Made by a program: the position numbers and the translations under genes
DNA from: Paramecium octaurelia
Taxonomy: Eukaryota; Ciliophora; Oligohymenophorea; Peniculida; Parameciidae
NCBI GenBank assembly: GCA_905182995.1
Contig: CAJJDP010000081.1
Span: 63,466 to 127,465, forward strand
Reading direction: 5' to 3'
DNA: 64,000 bases
Notes under the pieces: model-generated
Seen by the model: the letters and a program-made list of their open reading frames with translations, nothing else
Database searches by the model: none
What the model was told of the DNA's origin: nothing
Shown here: piece by piece, positions 38,636 through 50,478 of the stretch
How the letters are laid out: every line of letters begins with the position of its first letter
Position numbering within the stretch: position 1 is the stretch's first letter

Positions 38636-40687
38636 TCATTGTGAAAATATGTCCTTGATGATTTGAATAACGTCATTTATGCATTGCTCTCCATTCGGAA
38701 TCAAATTATAAAAATTCAAAAATCCATGAGGCATATAGTCATATTTATACAATTTGCATTTCTTCCCTAAATTGCTTAAGCATATTCGAATAGATTACAT
38801 TAGTCTCCCTAATAATGTCCAAGTGTCACCATGCAAAGGGTCATTCGTTCCTGTCAAAATATAAGTTTGCGGGAATTGTTACAACACCTCATCGATGGCT
38901 TCTCCAGGGGAAATCAAGGAGTCCTTGTAATTGAGTGTTTCATCCTAGATGTAGGATTTCACACATAATTTCAAAAATGAATGAGGCAACACTAAATATT
39001 ACACAATCCAAATTACATCCATCATCTAAGGAAACAAATTGATACATATTGAAGTTCTTTGGATCTAGATTCAGTGCAGGATATGCTAAAATTATGCCAG
39101 CAGGCAAGTAAACACTTTCTCGAATACATAAAGCAGTCAAGGCAGCACATAAATTGCCACCAGCACTATCTCCTATTAATATTATTTTCTTCGGTGTTAT
39201 ATCTATCAATCATTAAGATTATTACTGAAATAATGTAAGGAAAAATGAATAATCCAAAGGTAAGCTTGCCAGCAGTCATCTAGAGCAGCAGGGAAGGAAT
39301 ATTAGGGAGATAATCGATAATCAATTGAAAATATAGGCACTTTTAGAGAGTTCGCCCATAATCTAGTATATGTTTAATGAGATCTAGAGGACATTGAAAC
39401 AAAGCCCCCACCATGAATATGTATAATAATATTTTCATGAGTTGTTTTAGTTGTCTTATGAAACAACCTATCAATAAAACTGGTCCTGGATAATTGAATC
39501 AATGGATCTTAATAGTAATTCTATAAACTTGAAGATGGACTGATAGTTAAAGCTTCAGAACTTAGAATTCGAATCTTAACTCTGTCCTCGCCATTCTCAA
39601 TCAGCTGATAAAATGATAGCAGTTTTGGACTCTTATCAATTAATGGTTAAGGCGGAGTGATTATACCCATATAACGTTTCTAATAGTATTTCACATAGTC
39701 AACATTGATCTGTTTAAAGTATCTTGGAATGTAGATGCACTATTTGTATTTTATCGATGGGAATATGATTGGCATCAGATGTTTAGCTAGACCAGTTTCG
39801 CCCATATTCCAAACTGCAAAAGCCAATTCCACTGTTGGTTCTGCCATTAATTAATGTGCTTTCAATAAGCCTTGTTTTCGAGCCAACATGTAATAGATAG
39901 GCCCTAAGTTATGGATTATGCCTCTGAAGATTTTAGTTTCTGTTTCAGACTTCTTTTGCATCATTGCCTAAGCTGATTGAATGGCAGACAGTATCAATTT
40001 ATACGCATGCTCAATTTATTCTTTCTTTGCAATTTCTTTGACAATGATATTATTCTTATATTCATATCTAATGTCTTATGCTGCACATGCATGAGGAAAG
40101 GCCTCCAAAACACATAAGAATTTAGATAAATTGTAGTGTAATTCAATAAGAATGTGCTTTGGTTTCCTGGAGTGTTTCTTAATGAAAAATTCTTCACACA
40201 CATGTAGGATTTTGGGTAAGAGATTGATATTCAAGATAGATAGAATTTGATAAACATGATTTAGATTGATATCTTTTGAATAGAGACTAAACTCTCCAAT
40301 AACGTGGGAATAGTCTTTACTAAGGTTTTCAACCACTGATTAAATCTACAATTAACCTATTAGACATAGCTTAGTCAGTTAAGTTGTTTTTAATGTAAAC
40401 ATGTCTTATAAACCAAATAGTGAAGTCAATTCTGTCGCTATTTTAATAAGTTCATTGTATTTGTTATAAGCTAATTATAATTCAATTATACTTGTTTCCA
40501 TTGTCTCCTATAACTCAATGTTAAAAGTGCCTTAAATCCCTTCAAAAAGATCTTTATCATTCTGTTATTCCATTTTCAATGACTCTCTATCATAGACAAC
40601 TATCTGAGAATAAATGGTGTCATCCTATTCCTCTATCCTTTCATCATATTCACGTATAGGACCTAAATCCTAGAAAAGAGCTTGCAT
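38636..40687 (-). CDS. Hormone-sensitive-lipase-type alpha/beta hydrolase
   Basis: 667 residues; introns at 39203-39225 (23 nt) and 38992-39016 (25 nt). The N-terminal 330 residues form the helical domain typical of hormone-sensitive lipase. The catalytic domain has the oxyanion motif IHIHGGGFVSMSS, DYRLSPQYSFPAALDD, and ILIGDSAGGNLCAAL with nucleophile Ser at about residue 500. TGTNDPLHGD carries the Asp and YMPHGFLNF the His. HSL-type enzymes hydrolyse acylglycerols and steryl esters from lipid droplets. The animal-specific regulatory phosphorylation module between the catalytic Ser and Asp is absent, which is normal outside metazoa. The triad and HGGG are intact, so it should be active. 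Confidence 0.92.
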
Positions 40688-40943
40688 CTAAATATTTTAA
40701 TAATTTATTTGTATATAATATTTAAATATAGTAGTGTGACAGGGGATCATTCAAGCATTTTAGTTGAGTCATAATCATCTTCATATTCACTATGCCATTC
40801 AAAAACTATATTAAAAATTCTGATTCCATTTTTTCAAGTTCAAGCATTAAGGATTTTCAATTATAATTAATTTCAATTGATCGATTCTTCTATTTTATAC
40901 AAGCCTAAAAGTTTCTGATTTCAATAATTTTATTTAAAATATT

Positions 40944-41256
40944 ATGAATCAATAGATTGATTTCGACAACGATAACAAGCTACCCTTTAATACAAACGGC
41001 TATACAGATTCAGCAGTTATGATGTGTTTTCATTGTGATCAAATAGGAGAAACCAAGTTAGTATATGAAAGGGGGATGTGGACATACTTGATGTGTATAG
41101 CAATGTAATGCATATGCGGGTTATTTAATTGACCTATTCTAAAGCCCATTAGGTTCGGTTGTCTTGTTTATGAATGATTGCAAAGATATCTATCATATTT
41201 GTAGAAACTGCAAAGCTGTAGTTGGGATTACTGAAAAACAAATTAAATTTCAATGA
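40944..41256 (+). CDS. LITAF-domain (SIMPLE-like) membrane-associated protein
   Basis: 95 residues with one 25-nt intron (41120-41144). It has the complete LITAF layout: a first CxxC (MMCFHCDQIGET), a hydrophobic, Cys-containing membrane-inserted stretch (WTYLMCIAMQCICG), then DCKDIYHICRNCKAVVG, where HxCxxC completes the zinc site. LITAF proteins sit on the cytosolic face of endosomes/lysosomes and bind ESCRT and Nedd4-type factors. The N-terminus (NDNKLPFNTNG) is short and carries no PPxY motif. The acceptor was chosen among alternatives because it keeps both zinc motifs in frame. Its stop is 41 bp from that of the convergent RING gene. Confidence 0.88.
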
Positions 41257-41297
41257 ACTTATAGAATAATTCATTAAGCGAAAAATTAGCAAATATC

Positions 41298-42639
41298 TCA
41301 ATGTCTATGAGTGATTTCGACCGATCGAAGTTAAGGAGTCATCGTCAAGTTGGGAGTACCCATATCACCATACAAGCGACTGGCTTTGTTTTCAAACATT
41401 AAGGAATTATTTTTCCTTTGCTTTGCTATTTTTATCAAAGTCACTTCATCTAGTTCAGATCTGCATGCTGGACAAATTCTATTCTTCTCCAACCAATTAT
41501 CAATACATTACACATGAAAGATGTGAGTGCAATAAGTCAATCTAACTTAATCCTGCTCCTTAATTTTATCAAGACAAATCAGACATTCATCTGTATTTGC
41601 CAAACCTGGATATTAATTTAATATTGTTTTATATGGTTGTTTAGGTAAGTACCTTTATATGTCAGTTTTTGGATATAATGAGATTGTAGGAAGTATCTAA
41701 TGTTCCTCTTTCTGCCTTCTAAAAAAGTAGTAATAGCAAATGATACAACAACATAAACTTATGGATCCTCCAACAGTTGTTACAACAATTATTAAGATAA
41801 TTTTAGTATTCTAAATGTTTGATCCTTATGAATTTTCACATTCTGTTTCAAAATAAAAAATATAGTAAGAAAATTGTTCAGGACTCAAATTTTAATTATT
41901 TATTTTTGATAAACATGACTGGACATCTGAAATTTTTATCTCTCTTTTTTCAATCATATTTTACTATAATAAATACCAATCTTCAGCATAACAAGTTTGT
42001 CTATATTAGCCCACATGAGTAAAATTTATATTTAGAGAACAGGAATTTTAGTCACATCCCTTTATATTAAAATAGTAAAATCCATTCTTATGATATTGAG
42101 ATTCTTGAGTGATATCAAGAGCAACAATACTACAATCTGCACCAAAATATCCTTGCATACATTCACACATTCCGTCTTTACAGATTCCGTCATTTTAGCA
42201 TAACCTAAAATTTTATATGTTTTAAATACGAGGCGCATTCGGATATATCCAGTGTAGTTATTGTTATGGAGAAGTTTGAAATTGATTTAGAGTAGGTTCC
42301 TATTACTTATGGGAACTCGTTAAATTATTTCATAGATAATAACTGCATTTGGTACTTTTCTACTTTGAAACCATGTACTAGCTATATGATTTACGTATTT
42401 CTTTTCAGATCAAAAGAATTTACATCGTAAACACAGTTTTCTTTTAGAAGAGTAATTTCTGAATCACAAATCAATAGTTATGTTGAATCGAAAATTTCCT
42501 ATTCTAATTTTACTACTATTTTGTTGTTTGGTTTTGGGCCTGTTTGAAATGTTTATAATAGATGTATCCCTATTTCTAAATTCAAAAAGGTTTAGGTTTA
42601 TCCGAGACATTAAAGAAAAAGATGCAATAAAATAAACAT
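41298..42639 (-). CDS. Type I membrane RING-H2 protein with EGF-like module
   Basis: 438 residues; one intron at 42205-42229 (25 nt). The order is signal peptide (MFILLHLFLQCLGQ), luminal/extracellular domain of about 120 residues, then an EGF-like module (ECASLCQNDGICKDGMCECM, followed by QGYFGADC). A further Cys-containing region leads to a single span (about 260-285, IILIIVVTTVGGSISLCCCI). A cytosolic RING-H2 finger follows (CLICLDKIKEQDQVRLTYCT, HIFHVQCIDNW, ICPAC) and a basic tail. The RING-H2 ligands are complete, so an E3 ubiquitin ligase acting on or through a membrane receptor is likely. It resembles PA-TM-RING ligases in topology, but with EGF in place of a recognisable PA domain. 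The signal peptide decides the start. Confidence 0.87.
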
Positions 42640-43092
42640 AAATCAATTTTAATGAATAATTCTGTTGAGATCATAAACAAGATTAAACAATTAATTTAAT
42701 TTTATTTAGTATTGATAGTTGCTAGACCCATTTCCCTATTGAACAACCACTAAATCTATAAATAGTGATTGATCATGACGTAGAAATGTCTAAAAATGTT
42801 GCTACTCTAAGTAATTCTCTCCTCACACACACACATATTGAATACTCCAATCTATAAGTAATTACTTGCCATACTCAAATGAAGAATAATTATATTTTTT
42901 ATCTTAATTTTCTATCTATAATGATATTTTTATTGAATTTTACCAAATCTCAAAGATTATCTCATACTTATTATTTAAATAAAATTTTAAATGTGGGATT
43001 ATAATTATGATTTCTATAAATTTTAAATCATCTATTTATCCTATTAAAGTTATAATCATTACCAATAATTTACATAAATTAATTTATTAAAA
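42640..43092. other. Intergenic region with a CA run and a doubtful minus ORF
   Basis: Spacer between divergent genes (RING on minus, the IPP2-like gene on plus). A short CA dinucleotide run lies at about 42823-42838. On the minus strand a frame from ATG 42872 (MASNYLQIGVFNMCVC...) is TGA-free for about 95 codons and runs into the RING gene in another frame. It includes a fair 24-nt intron candidate, but no homology is visible and it was not called. Confidence 0.35.
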
Positions 43093-43536
43093 ATGGGAAG
43101 TCAAATCCAAAAATCGCAAGTCAATATGAAAGCACAACTCTCTCGAAAAATTCAAAGGCCTCAGGCTAAGGCAGAGTTTATAGAAGTAAGAGTTAACGAT
43201 CCAGGAGCACCCATTAACTCTTTTTTAGTTGAATCTAAGAATTCTTTAATTGAAAATACTATGCTAAACACCGAAGATCAAATTCAAAACCATGATAATT
43301 CTTAGAATTTTGAACCTAGAAAAAATACTCACAATTCAAACAATGATCATATATAATCAATCAAAGGAATTCTTAAAAATAAATCCAATATGTCTCAATC
43401 TTCCTCGAGATATTTCAATGAAGAAGCCAAATTTGTGAGATTTTAATGTAGAAATACTCGCTTCTCTTAGCAAAGAATTAGAGATGTTGAAAAAGTTAAA
43501 AAACCTAGAAAAGGCAGAATCTCTACTCTATTATGA
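43093..43536 (+). CDS. Possible PP1 inhibitor-2-like regulator
   Basis: 147 residues, no intron. The N-terminus MGSQIQKSQVN allows myristoylation. In the middle, QSIKGILKNKSNMSQSSSRY matches the KGILKN box of protein phosphatase inhibitor-2 (I-2/GLC8), which binds PP1. Just after it, EAKFVRFQ is an RVxF-type PP1 docking motif (KFVRF). The rest is polar and probably disordered, as I-2 proteins are. The other I-2 landmark, the HYxE-type motif, is not evident, so identity rests on two short motifs. It may be an I-2 relative or an unrelated PP1-binding protein. Confidence 0.55.
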
Positions 43537-44495
43537 AAACATCTTTTTATATTTTTTTGTTTATTATATTCTTTATTCATAAGTAGCATTTCAGATTTTT
43601 AAGTGGGAATAATCTCATTTTATTACATTTTTAAAAATCTGAAGTACAGTAGCAAACTTTCTAAGTGAGCATAAATTTTAAATAGTATCAAGAAATATAT
43701 CAAAATAGCACGTAATAAATAATATATTATTCAAATAATTTTAAACTAAAGTTATACCGTCATTTTAATATCTAATCGTCATTCTTAATATATTATTTTG
43801 AAATTTTAATTATATTAATAATTAATTTTTTTTTGAATTAAAGATTTGATTAATAAATTTATAAAGACTTTGTATTTCTTATATTAAAAAAGAGATGAAT
43901 ATAATCGAGCCTATATTTGCTAATATAATTATATCAATTATTAAAGTCAAAGGATTGTTACGCCAATACTAAATTCAATAAAAAATTAAAGGTTTTTAAG
44001 ACAAAGCTTTGGATTCTTATGGTTTTTTATAATCCTAACATTTGATTTTAAAGTGTCAATTATATTATTTTAATTTTCAGCTACAATCTTGAAATATAAT
44101 TTTTATATACTCATCAAATGTAATTTCAGATACCATTAATTTAAGCATCTTCACTAAGGATATAAAGCAAAACTCAAACATAAGCATTCGTAATAATTAT
44201 TATTGTCTATTTTTGTTTGCTTAGAGTTTTTGTTCCATTTTTTATATTGGAAATGTCCTTAGTATAAAAAAGTGTAATGCAATACAAAGTTATAATATTC
44301 AAATTCAATCAATAAGCTTAATTGAATGGAATATCCTAAATTAGCTTAAGCTACTTTTAAGACATCAACTTCCTTAACACTGAAATATGAATTTAAGTGT
44401 TGTCATTGATTTTAACTTTTTTTTTATTTAATTAGATCGAATTGATTATATTTCCTCATATATTTATTAGATTTTATTTACTATTTTATAATAAA
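43537..44495. other. Intergenic region, 959 bp, nothing recognised
   Basis: Very AT-rich sequence between two plus-strand genes, with many stops in all frames under the ciliate code. No tRNA, structured RNA, repeat array or gene-like frame was seen. The long spacer is unusual for this compact region. Confidence 0.45.
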
Positions 44496-47490
44496 ATGAA
44501 ACCTTATGAATTTGAGGTGGAAAATAAAAGAAACATTTAAAGAGAAGAGCTATTTATTTTGACGATAGTTGAAAGAGTATTAGCAGGACATCTACAATTA
44601 ATTTCATTTGTGGATTAAGCTTAGTTTTCTGAATTATTGACAAAAAGGTAAACTTAGTAAAAGCCCATTCCTCCATTGCATCTTTAAATTTTAGGCACTG
44701 TGAAACGAAACCTTATAAAACACCAGACACCTTTGCTTGAAAAAAAAGTTCAATATGAAATAAGAACTGTTGCTTCATCATCAATTGATATGAGGAAGAA
44801 CTACATTCATTCATTTAGCAATAGATAATCAAATAACAAGGAATAATAAACCACAGAAATAGATGCATAAATCATAGGACATTTATAACAATAATCAAAT
44901 AGAAATAGTAACTTGAAATTAGATAAAACTGATATTAGCTGTTTACCTAAGTATCACAGCAATAGAAGCTAAAAAGTAAATAATTCATCTGCTCGATACA
45001 TTAGTCCCTTCCAAATCAATAGTCCCAATAGTACATAAGCAGAAAATATAAATAAAGAATTGCCATCTCTCAAGTAGTCTACTATCAATGAAAATCTGCC
45101 TATTCTGAAAAATGAAAAGGCCGTAATCAATATAGTAAGTCAGGATGGAGAAATAGAATAATAATAAGACTTTATAATCAAAAATAATAACTCCAATATG
45201 GAACCGATTGTCAATCAAAATCAATAGCAATTATAAAGAATTGAGAAGCAGGATAGTAATGTACAATAAAGTTACTCTAGAAAATAATCTTAGAAATTAC
45301 CTATGGGAAGTGACTCTAGCAAAATGGATCTAAAAGAAAAACTCTAAAAATACTATAGCAATGATGAAGACTTTAGCACTCAAAGAAAACCCAGGACTTA
45401 GAGTGATCGATTAAATGGCATCAGTTATGGAACAGATCCAAATGCAAATGATATAAAAATTGACAATCAATTATAAATAATTTAAAGTGCCAAAAATTTG
45501 GATAATAATAATAAATCTTAGATAATATCATAACAATCATAATAGGTGAAATTTTCATTTATTCCTGGCCAGACTTAGGAACCTGTATCATAGTCAGAGA
45601 CCTTTTCGAAAGATCAATTGAGTCCGAAGAAAAGCCTTGAAGAAATACATCCTCCTGGAAATTTCCTGTCTCCTCCTTAATCAGCCAGGACTATCATAAC
45701 TGCAAAGTCAACTAAAAGAAAGCTTAATACATTACAATCGAATGATCTAAAAATATTTGATTAACAAAATCCATAGGAACAATAATAGGTTGAAATCTCA
45801 GCATCAAATGAAGAGTCATAAATGTCTTTGTTAGAATAATCCTTACACTAAAATGAGCAAAATCATCATACACATTCAAGTTCATTAAGACCAGCAACTA
45901 CTCATATTGAGGCTACCAAATAACAAGATTATCCAGTATTTCAAACTCATGACAATCTAGACATAATGAAAAAGTCAACTTAAAAACTGTTGTAATAGTA
46001 AACAAGTATCACATCTATTATGCACGACGAGGAGAATTTTTAGAATAATCAAACGCTCACTTAGCATATTAATATTTAGGTGAATTAATGCGAACCAATT
46101 TAACCCACCAATAATGTGATAATTGAAGAATCTATAGAAGGTTCACCTAATTGTAAAGTTTAAAATACTTACAATCCCACAGCCTCTTTCTCTCTCCTCA
46201 AAATGGAGGATTAAAAATAAATGCCAACCTAAACTAATCTTTAATTTAGGCAGCAATCATCATCACCTAAGAATGGATATTTTCCTTCAAGTTCCTTTAT
46301 TCCAACCTCAAATTTAGTGTAAGGTTCGTAATCATAATCAAAAATGCTCATACCAATTAATAATACTTAGAATAGTATTAAACCCAATAGGGTAAACAAC
46401 AAATCTAGATCTTAAATTAAAGATTTTATATAACAATAATAATAATAATAATAAAGATCTGATGATAGTTAACCTGAAAGTAAATTGACAATTGAGTCTT
46501 CTTAAGGAGATAAATCAAATAGATCAAAGAAGGGTAAAAATAAAAAATAATTGAAATTACCTATAGCTGCTGTTGCACTAAATTTTGCTAGGAGAAAATC
46601 ATCTAATCAGATTTCACCTATGGATGTATGTTATTAATATATTTTTAGCCTAAAAAGCTAGAGCAACAAGAAAAAGAGAAATAAAGATAGCTTGAATATT
46701 AGAAGTAACTTGAAAAAATGAAATATGAAAGAGAATTAATGGAATAATTCAAAATTCCAGATAATATGCCTTTATTGCAAAAAAGATCAATAATTGAATA
46801 ATTAATGAAGGAGTTAGAGGTTAATTCAGACTAGGATGCAAAATATTAGATCATGTTATGTAAAATGCAATGATATTTATTTAGATAAACAAAGATAAGA
46901 ATAAATTTAGAATGCTTCAAAGTTAGAATTAAATTTTGATAATCACCTTTCAAATTGTTATGAAGAATTATCTCAAATATCTGAGCAGAAATTGAAATTA
47001 TTAGGGAAAGATAATGATCCAACTAAAGTGCAATTTTTAAAGTTCGAGGACCAAGTGTAAACTAATTTTCATAGATAATCAAAGTCTTTCACACAAGATC
47101 TTAATTCACCTACCAAAAAAAACCTTAAATTTTTCAGTAAATTAGATCCTGTTGAAATTGAAAATCAAATGAATAGAATAAAAGAATTTAAATAGGAAAC
47201 TGATATTTTAAAATTCTTTTCTTCTTTTAATAATCAATATGATAAAGAAGTAAATTACAATATTTTAATAGGTGAATTAATGTGACTTAGATTACCCTAC
47301 TCAAAAAGATCGATTGTTATCGATGGATTTTCAAAGAGGATTCTTGCCAAAAACAATTCATAGAAGAAAAAAAACTAAGAAGAAAAGCACTAAGATAGTT
47401 ATTAACTCTTATAGGATGGACCCGAAGAAATTAGACTAGGTGTTAGCTTAAACTGAAAAAATAAAGCAAGTTGGTTAATTTTTATTGTGA
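44496..47490 (+). CDS. Large Gln/Asn/Ser-rich protein of unknown function
   Basis: 974 residues; introns at 46626-46648 (23 nt), 46860-46884 (25 nt) and 47250-47271 (22 nt). Most of the protein is low-complexity and likely disordered, rich in Gln, Asn, Ser and Lys. It includes a pure polyglutamine tract coded by a TAA run (46431-46454) and many SP/TP sites. The last third turns helical (KLEQQEKEKQRQLEYQKQLE, a coiled coil) and ends in a basic tail (HRRKKTKKKSTKIVINSYRM). A 38- or 47-bp intron-like segment near 44650 is also open in frame and was read through. No domain is recognised; a cytoskeletal or condensate-forming scaffold is only a guess. Confidence 0.75.
46431..46454 (+). repeat. TAA trinucleotide run encoding polyglutamine
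   Basis: One CAA and seven TAA codons in the frame of the surrounding gene give eight consecutive Gln in the ciliate code. In the standard code this would be a wall of stops. It is a microsatellite likely to vary in length. Confidence 0.85.
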
Positions 47491-47637
47491 TTATATGCTT
47501 TCTCTGAATTTCAATATTAATTCAATAAGAAATTTAGCATTTTAAACTCTATAAAATTTATATAAAAATAACTTTGTTATTAAATTGTTATTTGGTACTT
47601 TAAGATATTTAATATAAAAATGATTATTAAATAAGTT

Positions 47638-48904
47638 TCACAAAGTTTCGAATAATTTATTTAAAGAGCAATCAACTACTCGTGAATTGATATTTTTCAT
47701 TTTGTTAATTGTTTTCATTTATTTATCAAGGTCAGCATTGAATGCTTATTAAAAATTTAATTTAGATTCAAGTTTTTTTTATTCCGTGTACAAGTCATCC
47801 AGAAAGTATTCGTAAACAGACTGTAGAGATAAGTCTGCAGAGATACAACTATCATTATCCTGGATATTGGGTTTGATTTTCTATTATCCCAACGGTTACC
47901 TTTTTCTGTGATTTGATAAGACACTCCTTCTGGTTGATTAAGATGACTTTGATACTGTATAGATAAGTAAAAATACCTTGTTGGTTGGCATAAAGAGATC
48001 TCCCATCAATACACTTTTATTCGCTTAAGTAATTATATAGGGCGGTATCCTTTTAGGAGAGAGTTGTTTGTTCTTAGGGGTAGTATTCGCCGTTTTTTAT
48101 GTGATTGAGGGTTTTGTCTTTTTTGAATTGGGCAATGAATTTTTTTTCTTTATCTCTTGAATTAAATTTATTGAAATTTCTAAGGGTTTACTCATCTAAA
48201 ATTTGTTACATCAAATCGTTTGATTCGTTAATTAATTTGAGCTTAGAGTAACTCAGTGTTTCATGATCTTGTTCGATTGGATTCTTTGGTATAAATAGCA
48301 TTTACATTTATTTGAACTTCTTTACACTACTAGAGAGTTGAATAGGTTTCTTTTCTTAGATAATATTGACGATTTCGGATCTCTTCTATGATTGAGTGGT
48401 TTATTGTAATTATTTTTTGAGGATCTTGGTTTCGATCAATTTTTGGAGTTTCTTCAACTTTGAAGGAGCAGTCTCTTCGTTTTCTTTTTAGTTTTTGATG
48501 TATATGGTTTTGCCTCTTTTCACTTTGGACTTCCGTTGGTTAAAAGCAACTATGTCGATCTAGCGAGTATTTTATTTGACTTGAGATTTGAGCATCTCAC
48601 ATTAATCGACTTCTCCATCTAAGAATTTCTTGAACCCTTTTGGAACTGGAGATCCAATAATGAGGGGACTATATAGGAGCAAGGGATCATCGTATCTGCT
48701 CTTCTTTTTGGTGAGAGGTATGGTTATTTTCCTTAGAGATGTTATTGGGGAGGGTATTTGATTGAGGGTGATTTGCTATCTTAAATTTAGTTTTGACTTA
48801 AATTATTCTGGAGTAATAGAGAATTTGGGAGCGGTTTTAAAGACAACTGTTTTTTTGTGTATTGATATTGGTGATTTAGTAAAATTACTCCAAGTAGAGA
48901 TCAT
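47638..48904 (-). CDS. Unknown basic protein, divergent paralogue A
   Basis: 415 residues with one very short 19-nt intron near the 3' end. The N-terminal half is Lys-rich and contains SRYDDPLLLYSPLIIG and FKKFLDGEVDQCEM. The middle has SKLKKLQKLIETKILKKQ (helical) and VKKFKQMQMLFIPKNP. The C-terminal part ends after SVYEYFLDDLYTEQKK with a coiled-coil tail. The same blocks in the same order occur in the head-to-head neighbour at 48925, so the two are ancient paralogues. No catalytic signature, membrane span or known domain is seen. The basic, helical character suggests a structural or nucleic-acid/tubulin-binding role, which is inference only. Confidence 0.75.
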
Positions 48905-48924
48905 TTTATTGAATAATAAAAATT

Positions 48925-50196
48925 ATGTTTCTTCATTAAACACTTGATTAGCCATATAGTTAAGTGGGCACTCCTTTGAGCAGAAGGAATGCAACTCCAA
49001 GTGATATGATCCATCTCAACAGTCCGTTCTCCACACATAACATGCATCAGAAGGATTACTTAAGAACCCGTGGAAATGTAGGGAGTAATAATTAGCAATT
49101 TCAACACAAAACCATAAAGCTTTCATTGCCATCTCGAATTAAACCAAAATAGAAAAGATTACTGAGATAGGATGATCCACTCATCACTTATAGTCCAATC
49201 AATTAATTGCGAAAACCACCTACAAATTTGTTTATTAAGTATTTGGATGGTGAAATCAGTACCTAAGACTTGGTATCCCAATCCATTTCAGAAAATCGAT
49301 TACAAAGTAATAAGGACAAGTCCAAAACTTAAGAAAATAAAATGAAAAAGATTAAAAATGCCAAACTCAATATCTTACAAAGGTTCCTATAGGATAAAAT
49401 CAAAAAGAAGAATTCTAAACCCACAATCGACATAGATTTTAATTTATCCAAAACTCATATCGAAGTTACATAAACCAATGACTCAGGAATCAAGTCTTCC
49501 AACTCAGTCAAAAAACTCAAATAACTATAAATATTGTTTTTTCCAAAGGTGGAATTACAAAAATCAGAGGATCCTGTTTTCAATTACAAACAAGTATTCA
49601 ATGTGGAATCGGATCAACTTCTGTAGGACATCACTGAAGAACGAAATAGAGTCAATCAAGAGACCTTTCATCAAGTTGGGAAGGAATTAATCATAAAGCT
49701 CCAGTCTCGTAAAAATTAGAATCTACCCTTATACATTCCAATGGAGAAAGAGGTTATCATATCAAAGGATGTTTAATTGTACAATTATTTACATGATCAT
49801 TCAAAAAAGGTCACAACTTCCAATTGTAAGAAGGCTGAAACAGAGAAGGTAGTATTTATGCGTTACAAGGGGACGCAACGGAAATTCGCCACCAAAAATT
49901 GTTTAAGGAATCAAAAGACTCCGTACGATAACCCATATTAAATTGATGAACCTTATTCTCAAGAATCTTCTTTAGAATCTGAACAACAATCCTATAACCT
50001 TTCATATTTGAGAATATAAGATTCAAAATTTTATGATTAATCCAATATCAATTCATAAACTCCTTAAAGAAGAGAAAATCTGGCTTTAAGATAGTTTAAC
50101 TATTTATAACCTATTAATAAAACTTAAAATAAATTTAAGTTTTAGAAACCATTCTAAAACCAAACTGAATCTAAAGATTTACTAAACGAACAGTGA
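48925..50196 (+). CDS. Unknown basic protein, divergent paralogue B
   Basis: 423 residues, no intron. Shared blocks with paralogue A: LRQDDPLITYSPINQL, FIKYLDGEISTQD, KIKNAKLNILQRFLQDKIKK, VKKLKQLQILFFPKVELQ, then VQLYNYLHDHSKKV. The N-terminus has SP/TP-rich sequence (GTPLSRRNATPSDMIHLNSP) and the C-terminus is Gln/Ser/Tyr-rich. The start is ambiguous. ATG 48925 leaves just 20 bp to the ATG of paralogue A, while in-frame ATG 49006 leaves 101 bp. The residues between the two ATGs look coding, so the upstream start is given. The function is unknown. Confidence 0.75.
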
Positions 50197-50478
50197 TTCT
50201 TGTTAATTAATTTATAACTTGATAAAATATATTCTTTACCTCTAATCAACATTCTATTATTTTAACTCATATACCATAAAGTATTAATCCCCTTATTCTC
50301 CAAAGGATAGGAATACATAAAAATAGGAGTGTCTTTGCATCAGTTAAAATAATACAGTTTCCAAAAATATCATCAAATCAATTTGGGTCAATCGTTTTTT
50401 ATTTCAAAAATTGAGAAAACTCTATTTACATTTGAGGTTTCCCAATTTTTAAATTTGATTTTTTATCATATAATATTA

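Noticed and set aside
42823-42838. CA dinucleotide run as a telomere-like repeat
   Set aside because: Paramecium telomeres are G4T2/G3T3-type; this is a short CA microsatellite.
44647-44693. 47-bp GT..AG segment as an intron of the Gln-rich gene
   Set aside because: It is open in frame and flanked by ordinary coding sequence, so splicing is not required; kept as coding but flagged in the gene entry.
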